A model generated the notes under the pieces. The model did not search any database. It saw only the letters and a program-made list of their open reading frames with translations, and was not told the DNA's origin. Shown here piece by piece: positions 54,206-64,000 of a stretch of DNA of 64,000 nucleotides. A program made the position numbers and the translations under genes. Each line of letters begins with the position of its first letter. The first letter of the stretch is position 1. Source of the DNA: Palaemon carinicauda (lineage: Eukaryota; Arthropoda; Malacostraca; Decapoda; Palaemonidae); NCBI RefSeq assembly GCF_036898095.1, contig NC_090767.1, positions 26,194,654-26,258,653 of the forward strand, written 5' to 3'.

Positions 54206-55212
54206 GAAGGGAAGGCTTCTCAGATAAGACTGCTGACAGGATGTCGGGATATCTCCGGAAATTCTCATGCGTTGTATACCAAGCTAAGTGGGCAATGTTT
54301 GTTAGGTGGTGTGCTACTCAGAATCTGCGGCCCTTAGACGCTTCGGTCCACAATATCGCAGACTTCCTAGTCCATTTACGGGATGACAAGGGAGTACCCA
54401 TTCCAGCCATCAAAGGGGTCCGTGCAGCATTGGGTCAGGTTTTCCAACTCAAGGGCATCAATTTAGGACTTCCCGCCACATCTCCATGCTGATCAGAACT
54501 TTTGAACAAACTTGTGACCCCCGCTCCTCGAGGGTCCCCCAGTGGGATGTGGCCAAGGTTCTTAGGGCTCTCTCGAGGCCCCCCTTCAAACCGCTTAAAG
54601 ACATTTTGGACAAGGACATCACCCTCAAGGCAGTCTTCTTGTTAGCCCTTGCCTCGGCCAAACGGGTGAGCGAGCTCCACGGGTTGTCCTTCGAGGTTTC
54701 ACGCTTGAAAGGGTAGAAGGACATGTCGTTAAGTTCTTACCAGAGTTCGTGGCGAAGACCCAGAACCCTGCAGTTGCGAATCCCAGATTCGAAGAATTCT
54801 CCATCCCAGCGATTCCGCCCTCGGGCAACCCGGAAGACCTGCGTTTGTGCCCGGTAAGAACTATCAGGAAATACCTCGGTAGGACATCCAAACTCAGACC
54901 GGCCATCAAGAGTTTGTTCGTTTCCACAGGTCCAGTCAAGAAGGCGGTGTCCAAAAATACCATATCCTTCTGGCTTAGGCAGGCTATAAAGAGGGCCTAC
55001 GAGAGTGATGGCTCCATTGTGCCTGGGACCCCGAGACCCCATGATATTAGGGGCCAATAGCACATCCTTGGATGGGGGTAGGCCAAATCTTAAGGGCAGG
55101 CACTTGGGCTAGACAGTCCACGTTTACAGCCCATTACCTGAAGGACTGTACGAGAAAGTCCCTGGATGCTTTCTCTATTGGGCCGGTCATTTCGGCCATG
55201 CAACAAGTTTAG
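54040..55212 (+). pseudogene. Tyrosine recombinase of element C, three frames
   Basis: It is read in the -1 frame of Pol, overlapping its end, as in the other elements. The core-binding domain has VYQAKWAMFVRWCATQN and NIADFLVHLRDDKGVP. A frameshift at about 54480 leads to ALASAKRVSELHG with the first catalytic arginine. After a stop at 54714 and another frame change the reading goes through LLQ-type sequence to RPHDIRG (H-x-x-R kept, about 55037) and a TAG. The catalytic tyrosine segment STFTAHYLKD lies at about 55120-55140 in a further frame, ending at TAG 55210. Beyond the damage all catalytic residues are still visible. Confidence 0.87.
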
Positions 55213-55527
55213 TGGTTTGGGCCCCGGGTAGCCCGTGGGAAGTAATCGTAAATGACACAGGTTCCTCCTTACTCTCCCCCCCTCCTTGCTACCCCCTCTC
55301 CTTTATCCCATCCTTTTTCATATCCCCCTTCCAGGTGAGAGGGGGACGTTGAGGCACACCATGTCTGGATTATAATTAAAGTTGAGTTGTACATAAGATA
55401 GATTTTTGCGTGCTTTCCCCTACTTTCCCTGGACAATCTAGACCTAGCCTCCTATCTAGGTCATGGGCCCCAGGATGTTTCAAAATATTCCGAACTGTAA
55501 GCCACTCCCTTCTCCTAAGGTATAAGT
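55213..55527 (+). other. Element C 3' untranslated region
   Basis: Pyrimidine-rich sequence between recombinase and ICR, comparable to the same part of element B. Confidence 0.6.
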
Positions 55528-55628
55528 CTCCTAAGAAAGTAGTTAGAGGTAAGTACTCCATGTTGGAACAAATCACAAATTTTAAATAACTTGTATTTTT
55601 TCTAACAGTACTTACCTCGAACTACTTA
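55528..55628 (+). repeat. Element C internal complementary region (ICR)
   Basis: AGTAGTTAGAGGTAAGTACT followed by CCATGTTGGAACAA is the inverse of the left tip. It joins ATCACAAATTTTAAATAACT and TCTAACAGTACTTACCTCGA, the inverse of the right tip. Confidence 0.9.
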
Positions 55629-55694
55629 CGGGTTATGGCCCACCCATCCTACACCGAGTATCTTACAGGAGTTCGAGGAGGACTTAAACATACG

Positions 55695-55910
55695 CTTACT
55701 GGCGATCTAACGAGCGCAACCTCATGCGCTGACCCCGGGTCGCCCCAGGGGGAGTATCCTTCCGCCCCGGAGCGCCCCGACAAGGTAGCGGAGAGAGGGG
55801 GAACTGCGCAATAGTCTTGGTCGGTAGAATGAGGGATCCCAGATCCTCCTAAGAAAGTAGTTCGAGGTAAGTACTGTTAGGAAAAATACAAATTACTTAA
55901 AATTTGTGAT
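55695..55910 (+). repeat. Element C right inverted terminal repeat
   Basis: GCGCTGACCCCGGGTCGCCC, GGAGCGCCCCGACAAGGTAG, GATCCCAGATCCTCCTAAG and the tip AATTACTTAAAATTTGTGAT are the inverse of 49419-49590. Confidence 0.9.
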
Positions 55911-56116
55911 ATTCATAGAATTAATCCTTAAAATCTGTGGGCCAATTTACCCTTTTTTTCTTTTCTTTCTCTTGACCAAAGATGTTTTGTGAAAGAATAT
56001 TTGACTTTTATGTTGTATTTATATTTTGTGATTAAAGAGACTATGCATTGTGTAGACACGCTTTGGTTTTTTTTTTATTTTGATAATGTCAACTCATACA
56101 TATGTTTCTCTTTCAG

Positions 56117-56289
56117 AAGACAAGGGTCATGACCCTGATCTGTACAGCGGTTACATATCGTCACTGTCCATTCGTTTTGAGGATGAGGAGGGGGTTGGAT
56201 ATGATGGTGGATTATCCGTTCGTCTTGGCCGCAAGGATTTTCCTCTGTGGGAGCAGTGTGAACTTGATCCACATCTTATCCAATGAAAG
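56117..56289 (+). CDS. Candidate host exon 3 of the set, ending in a stop codon
   Basis: The acceptor TATGTTTCTCTTTCAG precedes it. In the phase left by exon 22250-22412 (one base) the reading is open: DKGHDPDLYSGYISSLSIRF, then EDEEGVGYDGGLSVRLGRK and FPLWEQCELDPHLIQ, before TGA at 56284-56286. Codon use looks coding. A donor-like AAG/GTAAAT follows three bases after the stop, so splicing may continue in the 3' UTR or the annotation of this frame may be incomplete. I do not recognise the protein. Together with the two upstream exons it would form an acidic C-terminal region of about 160 residues. Confidence 0.5.
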
Positions 56290-58324
56290 GTAAATTCAAA
56301 AGTAAATGTTATATGAAGGGTAGATTTTTTATATTAAGAATTCATGAAGTATAGATGATATGGAGTTCCTGCTAGGAATAGCCATAGTTAGTAACAGCGT
56401 CTCTGTTCCTATGCTGATATAAACTCTTCATCATTTAATTAAGAGGATGTCTTCAGCTTGGCTGAAATGGCCTCTGAGTCATAAACAAGTATCACGTCAC
56501 TCATTTCTTCGACAGCAACCAGTATGTACGTATGTACTGTCTCTGCTCTCATCTTCCTACTGCTGGACCTTTCCTTACTTTCTTTTGTGATAAGTATTGG
56601 GTTTTTTCTTCTCTTTTTGCTACGCATTACCCCTCTCTCTGTGAGAGTGGAAACACACCCAAAGGTAAGCATTTGGCGAAGAGACTTTAATTCCTTTGAA
56701 GATACAAACCTTTGGTTCTCAATCTGTTGTGTACCTTTGCTAAGGGCGTGACTTACAGTTCCCCTTCTGAGGAGTTCGTTCACGTTCCTCCTATCAGGAA
56801 GACAGTCAAGTTCTTGAACCGTAACTCAACTCTTGCTCTGTGGTAGTGCTCCTTCGTGAGGGACTTACTCGTTTTAGCCTGAATGTTCAATCGTTCCTAC
56901 CTGCCTGTGTTGAAGTTATCGTCTGGCTGGTGTGCTTGACACCGCCAGAGTGTCACTGGGTGTGACCCCTGTGTAAAGCAGTCCCTGTGCTCCCTTGCGA
57001 CAAAACTCCAGTGTAGATGTTTTGGGAAGGAAGCTGTTGTAATTTACTCCTGCAAGAGGGCGCATGATCCATTGGCAAGGAGAACTAGAGTTCTCTCTCT
57101 CTCTCTCTCTTCCTCTACCAACCTCTCTCTCTCTCTCCTCCTCCTTTTTCTTTGTCGAACATTTCCTTTTCGGGAAGAGGAATGTTGCCTAGGAAGACCT
57201 TTCGGTACAGTTCCATGGAATTTAATGATCGCTCTTCTTCGGGAAGGAACAATGGATGGTCATTGCCGCTAACTGGTACATTCTGGGTCAGTTTCCGCTC
57301 TTGCACTGGTTCTAGGTGAGCGGTCCTTCTGAACCCAACACCTCAAGTGTTTGAGGGTAAGGTTACACATCCTCCTGCTATAAGGGGAGAGGTAATCTTC
57401 ATATGGTATGTCTCATCGAGAGCAGGACCAGTCTCCTGGTTGTCTCTTCTGGTACTGGGGTGCACCAAATAGAGAGATGGTAGTCACGGATCCTTCCCCC
57501 TTGTCTTCCTGTGCTTCCTAGGATCTATCGTCATTTTTATGTGATTGAAAGCAGAGCATTGCCTCACGTGCTTACGAGTACCGGGCTGCGTTCTGTGTTC
57601 TTACGAGCACAGAGCATTGCGTCTCGTGCTTACGAATACGGGGCTGTGTTTTGTGTTCTTACGAGAATAGATCCACATTCCCATCAAAGACAATAAGATC
57701 ATCAATTCTTAAGAAAATGCATAACTGGACTACAACACATACTTCAGCTGATTCGTCCAAAGCTTAAGACGAGAAACTGAAAGATGGACGAGGTCTTTCA
57801 GTTGCCGAGATACATCAGGAGAGAGATTTCCTCTATACGTGTTCTAACTGTCTGCTTTGTTAGAGCAAGTTCTTTTGCTTTCCTTTCGATGCTTTCATCT
57901 CCAAGAGGTCTTGCATGTCAGTTGCAAACTGGCAAAAACCTTGTTTGATTTGTTAAATTTTATTGGATATTTTCACTAGTTATTCCTAAACACATATTAA
58001 AGAGTTCTGTATATAAATTAGAATTTTACTTAGAAACAATAGAATATTAGAATGTATCATACTAAAGATATAATAGAGGTCTTAAATACAGTACAAAAAA
58101 TAAGTATATTAATAAATCATATTTTATGTTTAAAATTGTGTATAAAACATTTTAGCTCAATTTCAGTGTACAACAGGAAAGGTATTGAAGCAAAACAGGT
58201 ATACCAGGAGTTTCTAATAGCAACACGTACTCATTGTATTTCAGGTCGTAACTTTAAGATTAACCTTAGACTCTTCCAGATCCTGATATGGCAACACTCG
58301 TTCATTTTTCCTTTTCTCTTCCAG
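56290..58324. other. Intron or intergenic DNA with CT microsatellites and a 58-base duplication
   Basis: No gene recognised. CT runs occur at 57091-57110 and 57123-57137. A tandem pair of 58-base units beginning CAGAGCATTGC lies at 57552-57665. The GC-richer part around 56500-57700 may be an old transposon, but nothing in it could be named. Confidence 0.5.
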
Positions 58325-58457
58325 GTAGTCAACATTAGGTGTTGCAAGACGAAAGGTCAATGTAGACTTAAATGCGTCATGGTCAGTGATGGTGGCGGGG
58401 ACAAGACCTGTTTCCTCATCTACACTGCGGACATGTTCCTTTTTGAATGTTGCAATG
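58325..58457 (+). CDS. Exon-like segment, Cys-rich, unrecognised
   Basis: A strong polypyrimidine tract and acceptor (CTTTTCTCTTCCAG) and a donor-like ATG/GTGAGG bound a segment open in only one frame: VVNIRCCKTKGQCRLKCVMV then SDGGGDKTCFLIYTADMFLF. The start phase (0) agrees with the end of the 56117-56289 exon if its TGA is ignored. The end phase (1) does not fit the next candidate at 58861, which is open only in phase 0. It may belong to a different transcript. The donor is followed at once by a long CT microsatellite. Confidence 0.35.
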
Positions 58458-58465
58458 GTGAGGCA

Positions 58466-58467
<2 letters not shown>

Positions 58468-58543
<76 letters not shown>
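58468..58543. repeat. CT microsatellite
   Basis: About 37 uninterrupted CT units. Confidence 0.95.
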
Positions 58544-58547
<4 letters not shown>

Positions 58548-58860
58548 CCATTCTTGCTGCCTTTCTTCCATCTTAACTATCACTCTACTTACAATGTTTT
58601 CTCCCAGTGGGACCTTGGCACTGAAGGGCTTTCCTGGCCCCAACATCCAACTCTTATGAATGAGGAATAACTTTTACAAGATATGATTTTTACATTTGTA
58701 GCCATAATTATTATTATTATAATCTAAGACAAATAAAACTGTGTTTACATTTATGTAAGTAAATTATTGTAAAAATAAAATTTAGTTTAAAAAGAAATTA
58801 CAGAATAAGAATCTTTTTAATCGCTTGTTTCTCGAACTAATCGACCTTCGTCTCCCGCAG

Positions 58861-59042
58861 GTGTTTGACAACTGCGCCGTCACCGTTATGATTTCGGTGG
58901 AACCGTATACGCTCGGACTTAAGATACAGCCGTCCAGGAGGATAAAGATAGACCGAGAACACTCAGTCACCCCAAGACGACTCCTTCTTGATCTATCTCT
59001 CCATGTTCTCGCCTACTTTCTCGCTTTGAAAATGTTAAGAAG
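58861..59042 (+). CDS. Exon-like segment, unrecognised
   Basis: The acceptor GACCTTCGTCTCCCGCAG and donor AAGAAG/GTGAGT are both strong. Only one frame is open: VFDNCAVTVMISVEPYTLGL, KIQPSRRIKIDREHSVTPRR, then LLLDLSLHVLAYFLALKM, a hydrophobic stretch. The segment is moderately GC-rich compared with its flanks. No family was recognised, and its phase does not link directly to 58325-58457, so an exon may be missing between them. Confidence 0.4.
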
Positions 59043-59570
59043 GTGAGTGACGATCCTTGCTCTTCGTAGCTACTTAGTGTCATCTCTGTACTTTATAGGG
59101 TACACTGTAAGCATTGCTAAATGGTTTTGACAGATTCTCTTTCTGTCACTTTTTAACTGTCTGCTTTTTCTTCAGTCCCAATTCCTACCCTTCATTTTTC
59201 TGTCCATCTTCTTCAATGTTTAAACATAAATACAAGTTATATTCCTTTATAACTGGTGGCGGGGAAGACCCACTCGCATGTGGGTCAGCTCAACGCTCAC
59301 TTTTGGCTTCGGCTGTTTTAATCAATTTGCTTTTTCTCATTCTAGATAAATGGAAAATACTAAAGAAGTTATTTACTGGGTAAGCCGAAAATGTGTGATA
59401 TGTTTTTGTTTAAACCTGCTGTATTAATCTAGTCCTTCTTGTGACTTTTTTGTTTGTATCTGATGATTAAAAAAACACAAATGTAAAGGTAAACAGATCA
59501 ACTTGAGACTACAGTATATAGATTCTTATAAAGTTGATGAAGAAGGTTAAGAATCTTTTTTTGTTCCGTG
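59043..59570. other. Spacer before element B2
   Basis: AT-rich, no gene recognised. Confidence 0.5.
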
Positions 59571-59750
59571 ACTGAAATACAAACCATGCTATTTACATGG
59601 GGTAATTACTTCGGCGTAGCTGAATGACGAGCCATAAGAATTTTAACGAGGGTTTACTACCCCACCGCTAGTTAGCGGGGGGTAGGGCGGGGTAGCTAGC
59701 TACCCCCTCCCCCCCCCTCACACGCACCGATGATTGCTTCACTTTACTTT
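59571..59750 (+). repeat. Element B2 left inverted terminal repeat
   Basis: TTTTAACGAGGGTTTACTAC, ACCGCTAGTTAGCGGGG and GGGGTAGCTAGCTACCCCCT (a near-perfect hairpin) match element B 22601-22790. Confidence 0.85.
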
Positions 59751-59859
59751 TGGCTCGGGCGGAGAACAGGCCTGTCTGCTCTCTCCCTCGCTTTGACTGC
59801 CATATTTAATCTGTTTTTTTGCTTTTTCTTTTTCAGTGTGTTTGAAGTTGGCCTCTACT

Positions 59860-62800
59860 ATGCGTACTTGCCCTGGACTTCCCAGCCGCCCTTGTGGGAC
59901 TTTTATGTCGCCGGTCGACACCGATCCCCACACCTTATGTCCTCACTGTAGTGGCCAGCGGTGTGATAGTGGTAACATGTGTATAGAATGTAGGGATTGG
60001 TCTACCTCCCAGTGGGAGAGGTTTGCCCAGCGTCGGAAGAAAAAGTCCAAAAGAGATCTTTCTCCTTCAGAGGCTTCTTTGAAGAGAGAAAATTCTAGGA
60101 CTTCTTCTGTAGCCCTTTCCTCCTCCGATGCTCCCCCTCGAGCGGTCTCTTCCGAGAGGCCGGCGAGTGGTAGCGTAGAGTGTATTGCTGTTGACCGATC
60201 CCGGGGTGCGGGAGAGGTAGTCGCCTACCATAGCGAGGCGGCTGCCCCTCCTCCCCCGGAGGAGGATTTGAATATGTCCAATCGTGATTTATTACAGCTT
60301 TGAGCTTCCTTGGGGCTGCAGGGTTTGCCCTCCAAGGAAGCCCTGTTTGACATGATCAAACTTGGTGCAGCTGTCAAACAATCGCCAACTACAGCAGGGA
60401 TAGATCCTCTGTCTGTGGTTGACGTTGTTGTGACGGAGACATCTCGTGGGTCAAGTCAAACCCCCGTTCCTGTTGCTGAGGTAGCTGACGGCTTAGATTC
60501 CCCCTCCGAACACCTTTCGAGGGAGGATCTAAGTCCCACGGTCTCTCCTGCCAGTGATTCTCCCCCTTTGGGGAAGTTCACTTACAGAGACTCCTCTGCA
60601 GAGGCCCCTTGATGGTCAGCCTGCTGATCTCATGGCCCCTCGGGGGCGTATAAGGCGGAAGGCTCGTCCTCCCCTTCGCCGTAGAGGCCTTCCTTCCCCT
60701 CACAAGGGAGTTAGGAGGCGCCTCTTCGGCTTGTCGTCGCCACAATCCTCTGCGGAGGAGACGACTCGCCGTTCGCCGACTCTGCCAGCTACCACCTTAG
60801 ACCTCTTCGGGGATCGTTCGCGATCCCTTTCGGATGATGGTCGTCCTTCGGGACACAGTGACCAGTCTTCCTCCAGACCTGCTGTGCCGTCACCCTTTGA
60901 TGTTGCAGATGCGCGTTGCGCGCCACCTGATCCTGCCATGCGCAGGTACCGGGCCCCTCGGGGCTGAAGAGCCTTGAGCGCAAAACTGCGCCTCTCGCCC
61001 TCAAGCGCCAGGTTCTTCCTGCGCGCCCTCCTGCTGCTGCCGCTGTTCCTGTCTTAGCGCCTCAGCGCTTACCTGCGCACGTGCGCGCCCCTGTTCCTGC
61101 TACGTGCCAGGGTTCCCCTGCGCTCCCACATCCTTCTACGCCCCTTCGCCCTCCAGCAGTTCCTGTGACAGCGCGCCAGCGCTCACCTGCGCACACGCGC
61201 CCCAGCGTTCCCCGGTTCCTGCCTCGTCGCGCGCAGTTCAAGAGGTTCCTACTCTAGCGCACAGGCGCTCACAGGTTCCTCTGGACTCGCAGCGCCCGTC
61301 TGGAGTTGCGCCCCCACGCGCAGTTCCAGTTCCAGCGCTCGCACGCTCGCCAACGCACCAGCACGCTTCTACATCACAGCGCGCCGCCCAGGAGGCGCCT
61401 AAGCTAGCGCACGGGTGCTCACAGGCACCCCAGGGCTCTCCTTCCAGACTGCGCGATCCTGCACGCGTTCCAGCCGCGCGCGACGCTCCGGTTGGAACCG
61501 CCCAGGAGGCGCCTAAGCTAGCGCATGGGCGCTCACAGGCACCTAAGCTAGCGCACGGGTGCTCACAGGCACCCCAGGGCTCTCCTTCCAGACCGCGCCA
61601 TCCTGCACGTGTTCCAGCCGCGCGCGACACTCCAGTTGCGCGCCCCGTTCCAGTCATCAAGGCGCCACATGCAACCCTCCAGTGCACACCTGTGCGCTCT
61701 CATCAAATCGCGCGTCCTGCTCGCCCACCGCATCAGCGCACACCAGTGCGTCCACATCCTGATGCGCGCCCACAGGCGAGTATGCCTGTCCTGTCGGACC
61801 AGCACCAACCTACGCGCCAACGCGCCATCCCTTCCTCGCACTATCCTGAACCGGCGCTCACGCGCCCTCGCCCGGTTTTCCCGGATACGCGCTCGGGCGC
61901 CCCTGTCCTTTCGCGCCCTACAGGGCCGCATCAGGATGCTGCCCGTCCTCGCATCCGGCCGCCTCCCGTTCCGGCTCCTGCGCGCCACACGCCCTCGCCA
62001 GCTCCTACGCGCCCCCGTGCCCACGCGCGCGCTCCCACGCTCCTGTGACCTCGCCTGCATGCCACCGCGCCCTCGCGCCCGCTCCACCACCCTCTCTCCC
62101 CCACGCTGATGCACGCGCGCGAACGCGAGATTCCTGTGTCACGCGATCCTTTCGGGCGCAACCCTGACCAGGGCCCATCACGCGACCTCCAGCGCGAGCG
62201 TCGCCAGGCGGACAGGTCTTCGTCTCGTTCCCCTCCCTGCAAGCGCAGACCAGCGCACTCGCCGGAGGAGGGGCGGTTCCCGGACAGGTCTAAGGACTCT
62301 TTCTCTTCAACTTCACAGGCGAACCCGCATTTGTCGCTTCCTCCAAGGGATCGAACGATCCCCTTCCCTCCAGAGGGAGTGTCTGACAGCGCGACTGTCA
62401 GCCAGCAGCCCTGGTTCGGTACCCTAGTCAGAGCTTTTGTGCAGGCGATGAAGCCCACCCTCTCTGACATGGGTCGCAATCCAGTGGCAGCTTCCTCCCC
62501 CCTGAAGAGGAAGAGAGGAGTCTCTCCCGTGGAAACACCTCCAAGGCCTATTTTATCTCTTCGTAGATCCTTGCGCAAGGCTCCTTCTCCCCCCCAGACT
62601 TTCTCTCCCTCCCCTGCTATTGAGGATTACCCATCCTCAGGGGAGTCGGACGAGCCGGACCATTCCCCCATCGCACCAATGGGGGAAGCTCCGCCTCTCC
62701 CTGAGAAGTCTTCTCGTCCAGGGGTGGAAAAGAACCTGCACCCATTGTTACTCGAGTCCTGTATCCCGCCCAGGAGGGAACCGAAGGATTCTAAGACGAT

Positions 62801-63888
62801 CCCTAAATTGTCAGCAAGGATCAGGCAGGAGCCATCTCGACCTTCCGAGGATGTCCACGTCTCCCCCCAGGAAGAGCCACTGGGGACGGGAGACTTCACT
62901 GCCAGTCCTTCAGGAGGAGAGCACCAAGAGTCAAAACACACATTCTGGCAAGTCCTGACCCTCATGAGGAACCTCAATGGAATCCCAGACCCTGAGATTC
63001 CTCCTCGTGAAGGTAAGGACACGGTCCTGGACCGCGTCTACGACACCCAGAAATCCTCTAGGGCCAGTGCAGCCTTGCCCTGGTCTCAGGGGATGAAGAG
63101 TGCCAGGGACTAGGTCGAGGGCCAGCTCTCTGAGCTTGCCTCCTCCAGCAGATCCAGCGCCTGTAACAAGCTCCTCCCTCCTCCTCGAGTCCATCAGAGG
63201 AGGTACTTTGAGATCCTTGAGGAGCCTTGTTTGGGTCTTCCGATGCATCACTCTGTGGAAGAACTCACCGGGGGAGTCCCTCTTGAGAGACTCTCCAACC
63301 GGCACGTGTCCTACTCAGCCACTGAGATCCTAAGCCAGGAGAAGGTCGCTAAGTGTGCCATGCAGGCAACTTCGTGGCTGGACATCTGGCTGTGGTCTCT
63401 GGGCATCCTGGTGCGGTCTGAGGACCTCTGCAAAGAAAGCACCAGGAAGGCACTGGAGACTTTTTCTCTCGGGCACACGGACCATTGAGTTTCTGGCCCA
63501 CCAAGTCTCTAGCTTGTGGGCCAATATGATTCTCAAACGTTGGGACGCTGTGGCTGAGAGGTTCCACCAGACGGTTCCCTGTTCGGAGATTAGCAGTCTC
63601 AGACACTCTTCCGTGTTCGGTAAGAACTTGTTTGAGCCTAAGGACGTGGAGCTTACCACTGAGAGGTGGAGGAAGTCCACCCAGGATTCCCTCATCCATA
63701 GGGCCCTGACATCGAGGCCCTACAAACCTCCAGCGGCTCAACAGCCCCGTCCAGCTAAGGACACGAAGAAGACCACTGCAGCGAAGCCGAAGGTGTCTAA
63801 GCCCTTTCCTGCCAAGAGCAGAAGGAGCAAGAAGTCCATCAGGGGAGGCAAGAACCCTAGAGGTAACAGCCGAGGCCATAAACGCTAG
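59860..63888 (+). pseudogene. Gag-like protein of element B2
   Basis: The ATG at 59860 gives MRTCPGLPSRPCGTFMSP, then DTDPHTLCPHCSGQRC and MCIECRDW, the Cys module. A TGA at 60301 (TGG in element B) and a frameshift near 60600 follow. The middle (61000-62100) is built of GCGC-rich repeats, including a 144-base duplication starting at 61401 and 61545, and is read in shifting frames. The C-terminal half is clean from 62109 (NLHPLLLESCIPPRREPK) to a TAG at 63111. It resumes with MQATSWLDIWLWSLGIL, then a frameshift near 63480, and ends in a basic tail (GGKNPRGNSRGHKR). B and B2 lesions differ, so they decayed independently. Confidence 0.85.
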
Positions 63889-63905
63889 GGTTGGCAGTCC
63901 CCCTG

Positions 63906-64000
63906 CATGTCCACCAGTAGGGGGGATGCCTACAAAGTTGTGCAACAAGGTGGCAGCAACTTGGGGCAGATGCCTGGACGATTTCCGTGATCGCTCTGGG
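63906..64000 (+). pseudogene. Start of the RT region of element B2, cut by window end
   Basis: GGGGGGATGCCTACAAAGTT followed by GGTGGCAGCAACTTGGGGCA aligns with the beginning of RT in element B (26690-26745). Too short to judge integrity. Confidence 0.6.

Larger units (their letters stand above)
49419..55910 (+). mobile_element. DIRS-like retrotransposon C, complete ends, coding regions decayed
   Basis: A 6.5 kb element of a third family. The left tip TTGTTCCAACACGGAGTACT and the right tip CTTAAAATTTGTGAT bound GC-rich inverted repeats. The ICR at 55528-55628 joins the tips in inverse. The order is Gag, RT/RNase H/tail, recombinase. Gag has one frameshift and one stop, Pol has at least two frameshifts and two stops, and the recombinase is in three frames. 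The tips resemble those of family B (TTGTTCC start, ATTTGTNAT end). Confidence 0.92.
59571..64000 (+). mobile_element. DIRS-like retrotransposon B2 (family B), right end outside window
   Basis: The left tip TTGTTCCGTGACTGAAATAC is nearly identical to that of element B. The terminal repeat, leader and Gag follow in the same orientation. The window ends about 110 bases after the Gag stop, as RT begins (GGCAGCAACTTGGGGCAGAT, as in B). Gag carries its own stops and frameshifts, different from those of B. Confidence 0.92.

Noticed and set aside
58386..58670. ORF with a long Ser/Leu repeat
   Set aside because: It is the translation of the CT microsatellite.
61104..62048. Long open frame in GC-rich repeats of element B2
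   Set aside because: All three frames are open for long stretches because of GCGC repeats. The reading may be partly real Gag, but the exact frame cannot be chosen, so it was kept inside the Gag pseudogene.

Overview
The window looks like one stretch of an arthropod nuclear genome, most likely a decapod crustacean. That is an inference from intron-rich AT-rich DNA, short TTAGG-type runs, an abundant TTA-tailed dispersed repeat and a very heavy load of DIRS-like retrotransposons. No prokaryotic gene, operon, rRNA or CRISPR array was seen. About two thirds of the 64 kb is recognisable mobile DNA.

The dominant content is tyrosine-recombinase (DIRS-type) retrotransposons. Five have both ends inside the window: E (3942-10287, minus), B (22601-30420, plus), A (30450-37206, plus), D (37570-44627, plus) and C (49419-55910, plus). 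A sixth (B2, 59571 onward, plus) runs off the right edge and a seventh (F, 1-3320, minus) off the left. Older relics lie at 19080-20480, 45262-46150 and perhaps 10393-10560. The complete elements share one layout: inverted terminal repeats (ITRs), a Gag-like ORF whose N-terminus is Cys-rich, a Pol ORF with reverse transcriptase (RT), RNase H and a methyltransferase-like tail, a tyrosine recombinase (YR) ORF in the -1 frame overlapping the end of Pol, and an internal complementary region (ICR) near the 3' end. In every complete copy the ICR reads as the reverse complement of the left tip joined to the reverse complement of the right tip, as the circular-intermediate model of DIRS replication predicts. 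Three sequence families are present: A/D/E, B/B2 and C.

Element A is the best preserved: Gag (896 codons) and Pol (753 codons) are open and its two ITRs look identical by eye. One TGA truncates its recombinase just before the catalytic tyrosine. D and E share an internal deletion that removed the end of Gag and the catalytic core of RT but kept RNase H, YR, ITRs and ICR, so they look like a non-autonomous sub-lineage. B, B2, C and F carry many frameshifts and stop codons.

Host sequence is sparse. Three phase-compatible plus-strand exons (21660-21816, 22250-22412, 56117-56289) suggest a host gene whose 33.7 kb intron is filled by B, A, D and C. Two more exon-like segments follow (58325-58457, 58861-59042). 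On the minus strand, 12081-12133 looks like a first coding exon. The protein families of these exons were not recognised. The 10.3-22.6 kb part is AT-rich intron or intergenic DNA with a dispersed TTA-tailed repeat (five copies in the window), a second dispersed repeat (R2) and several tandem arrays. The 44.6-49.4 kb part holds a zinc-knuckle Gag relic and a non-LTR RT relic.
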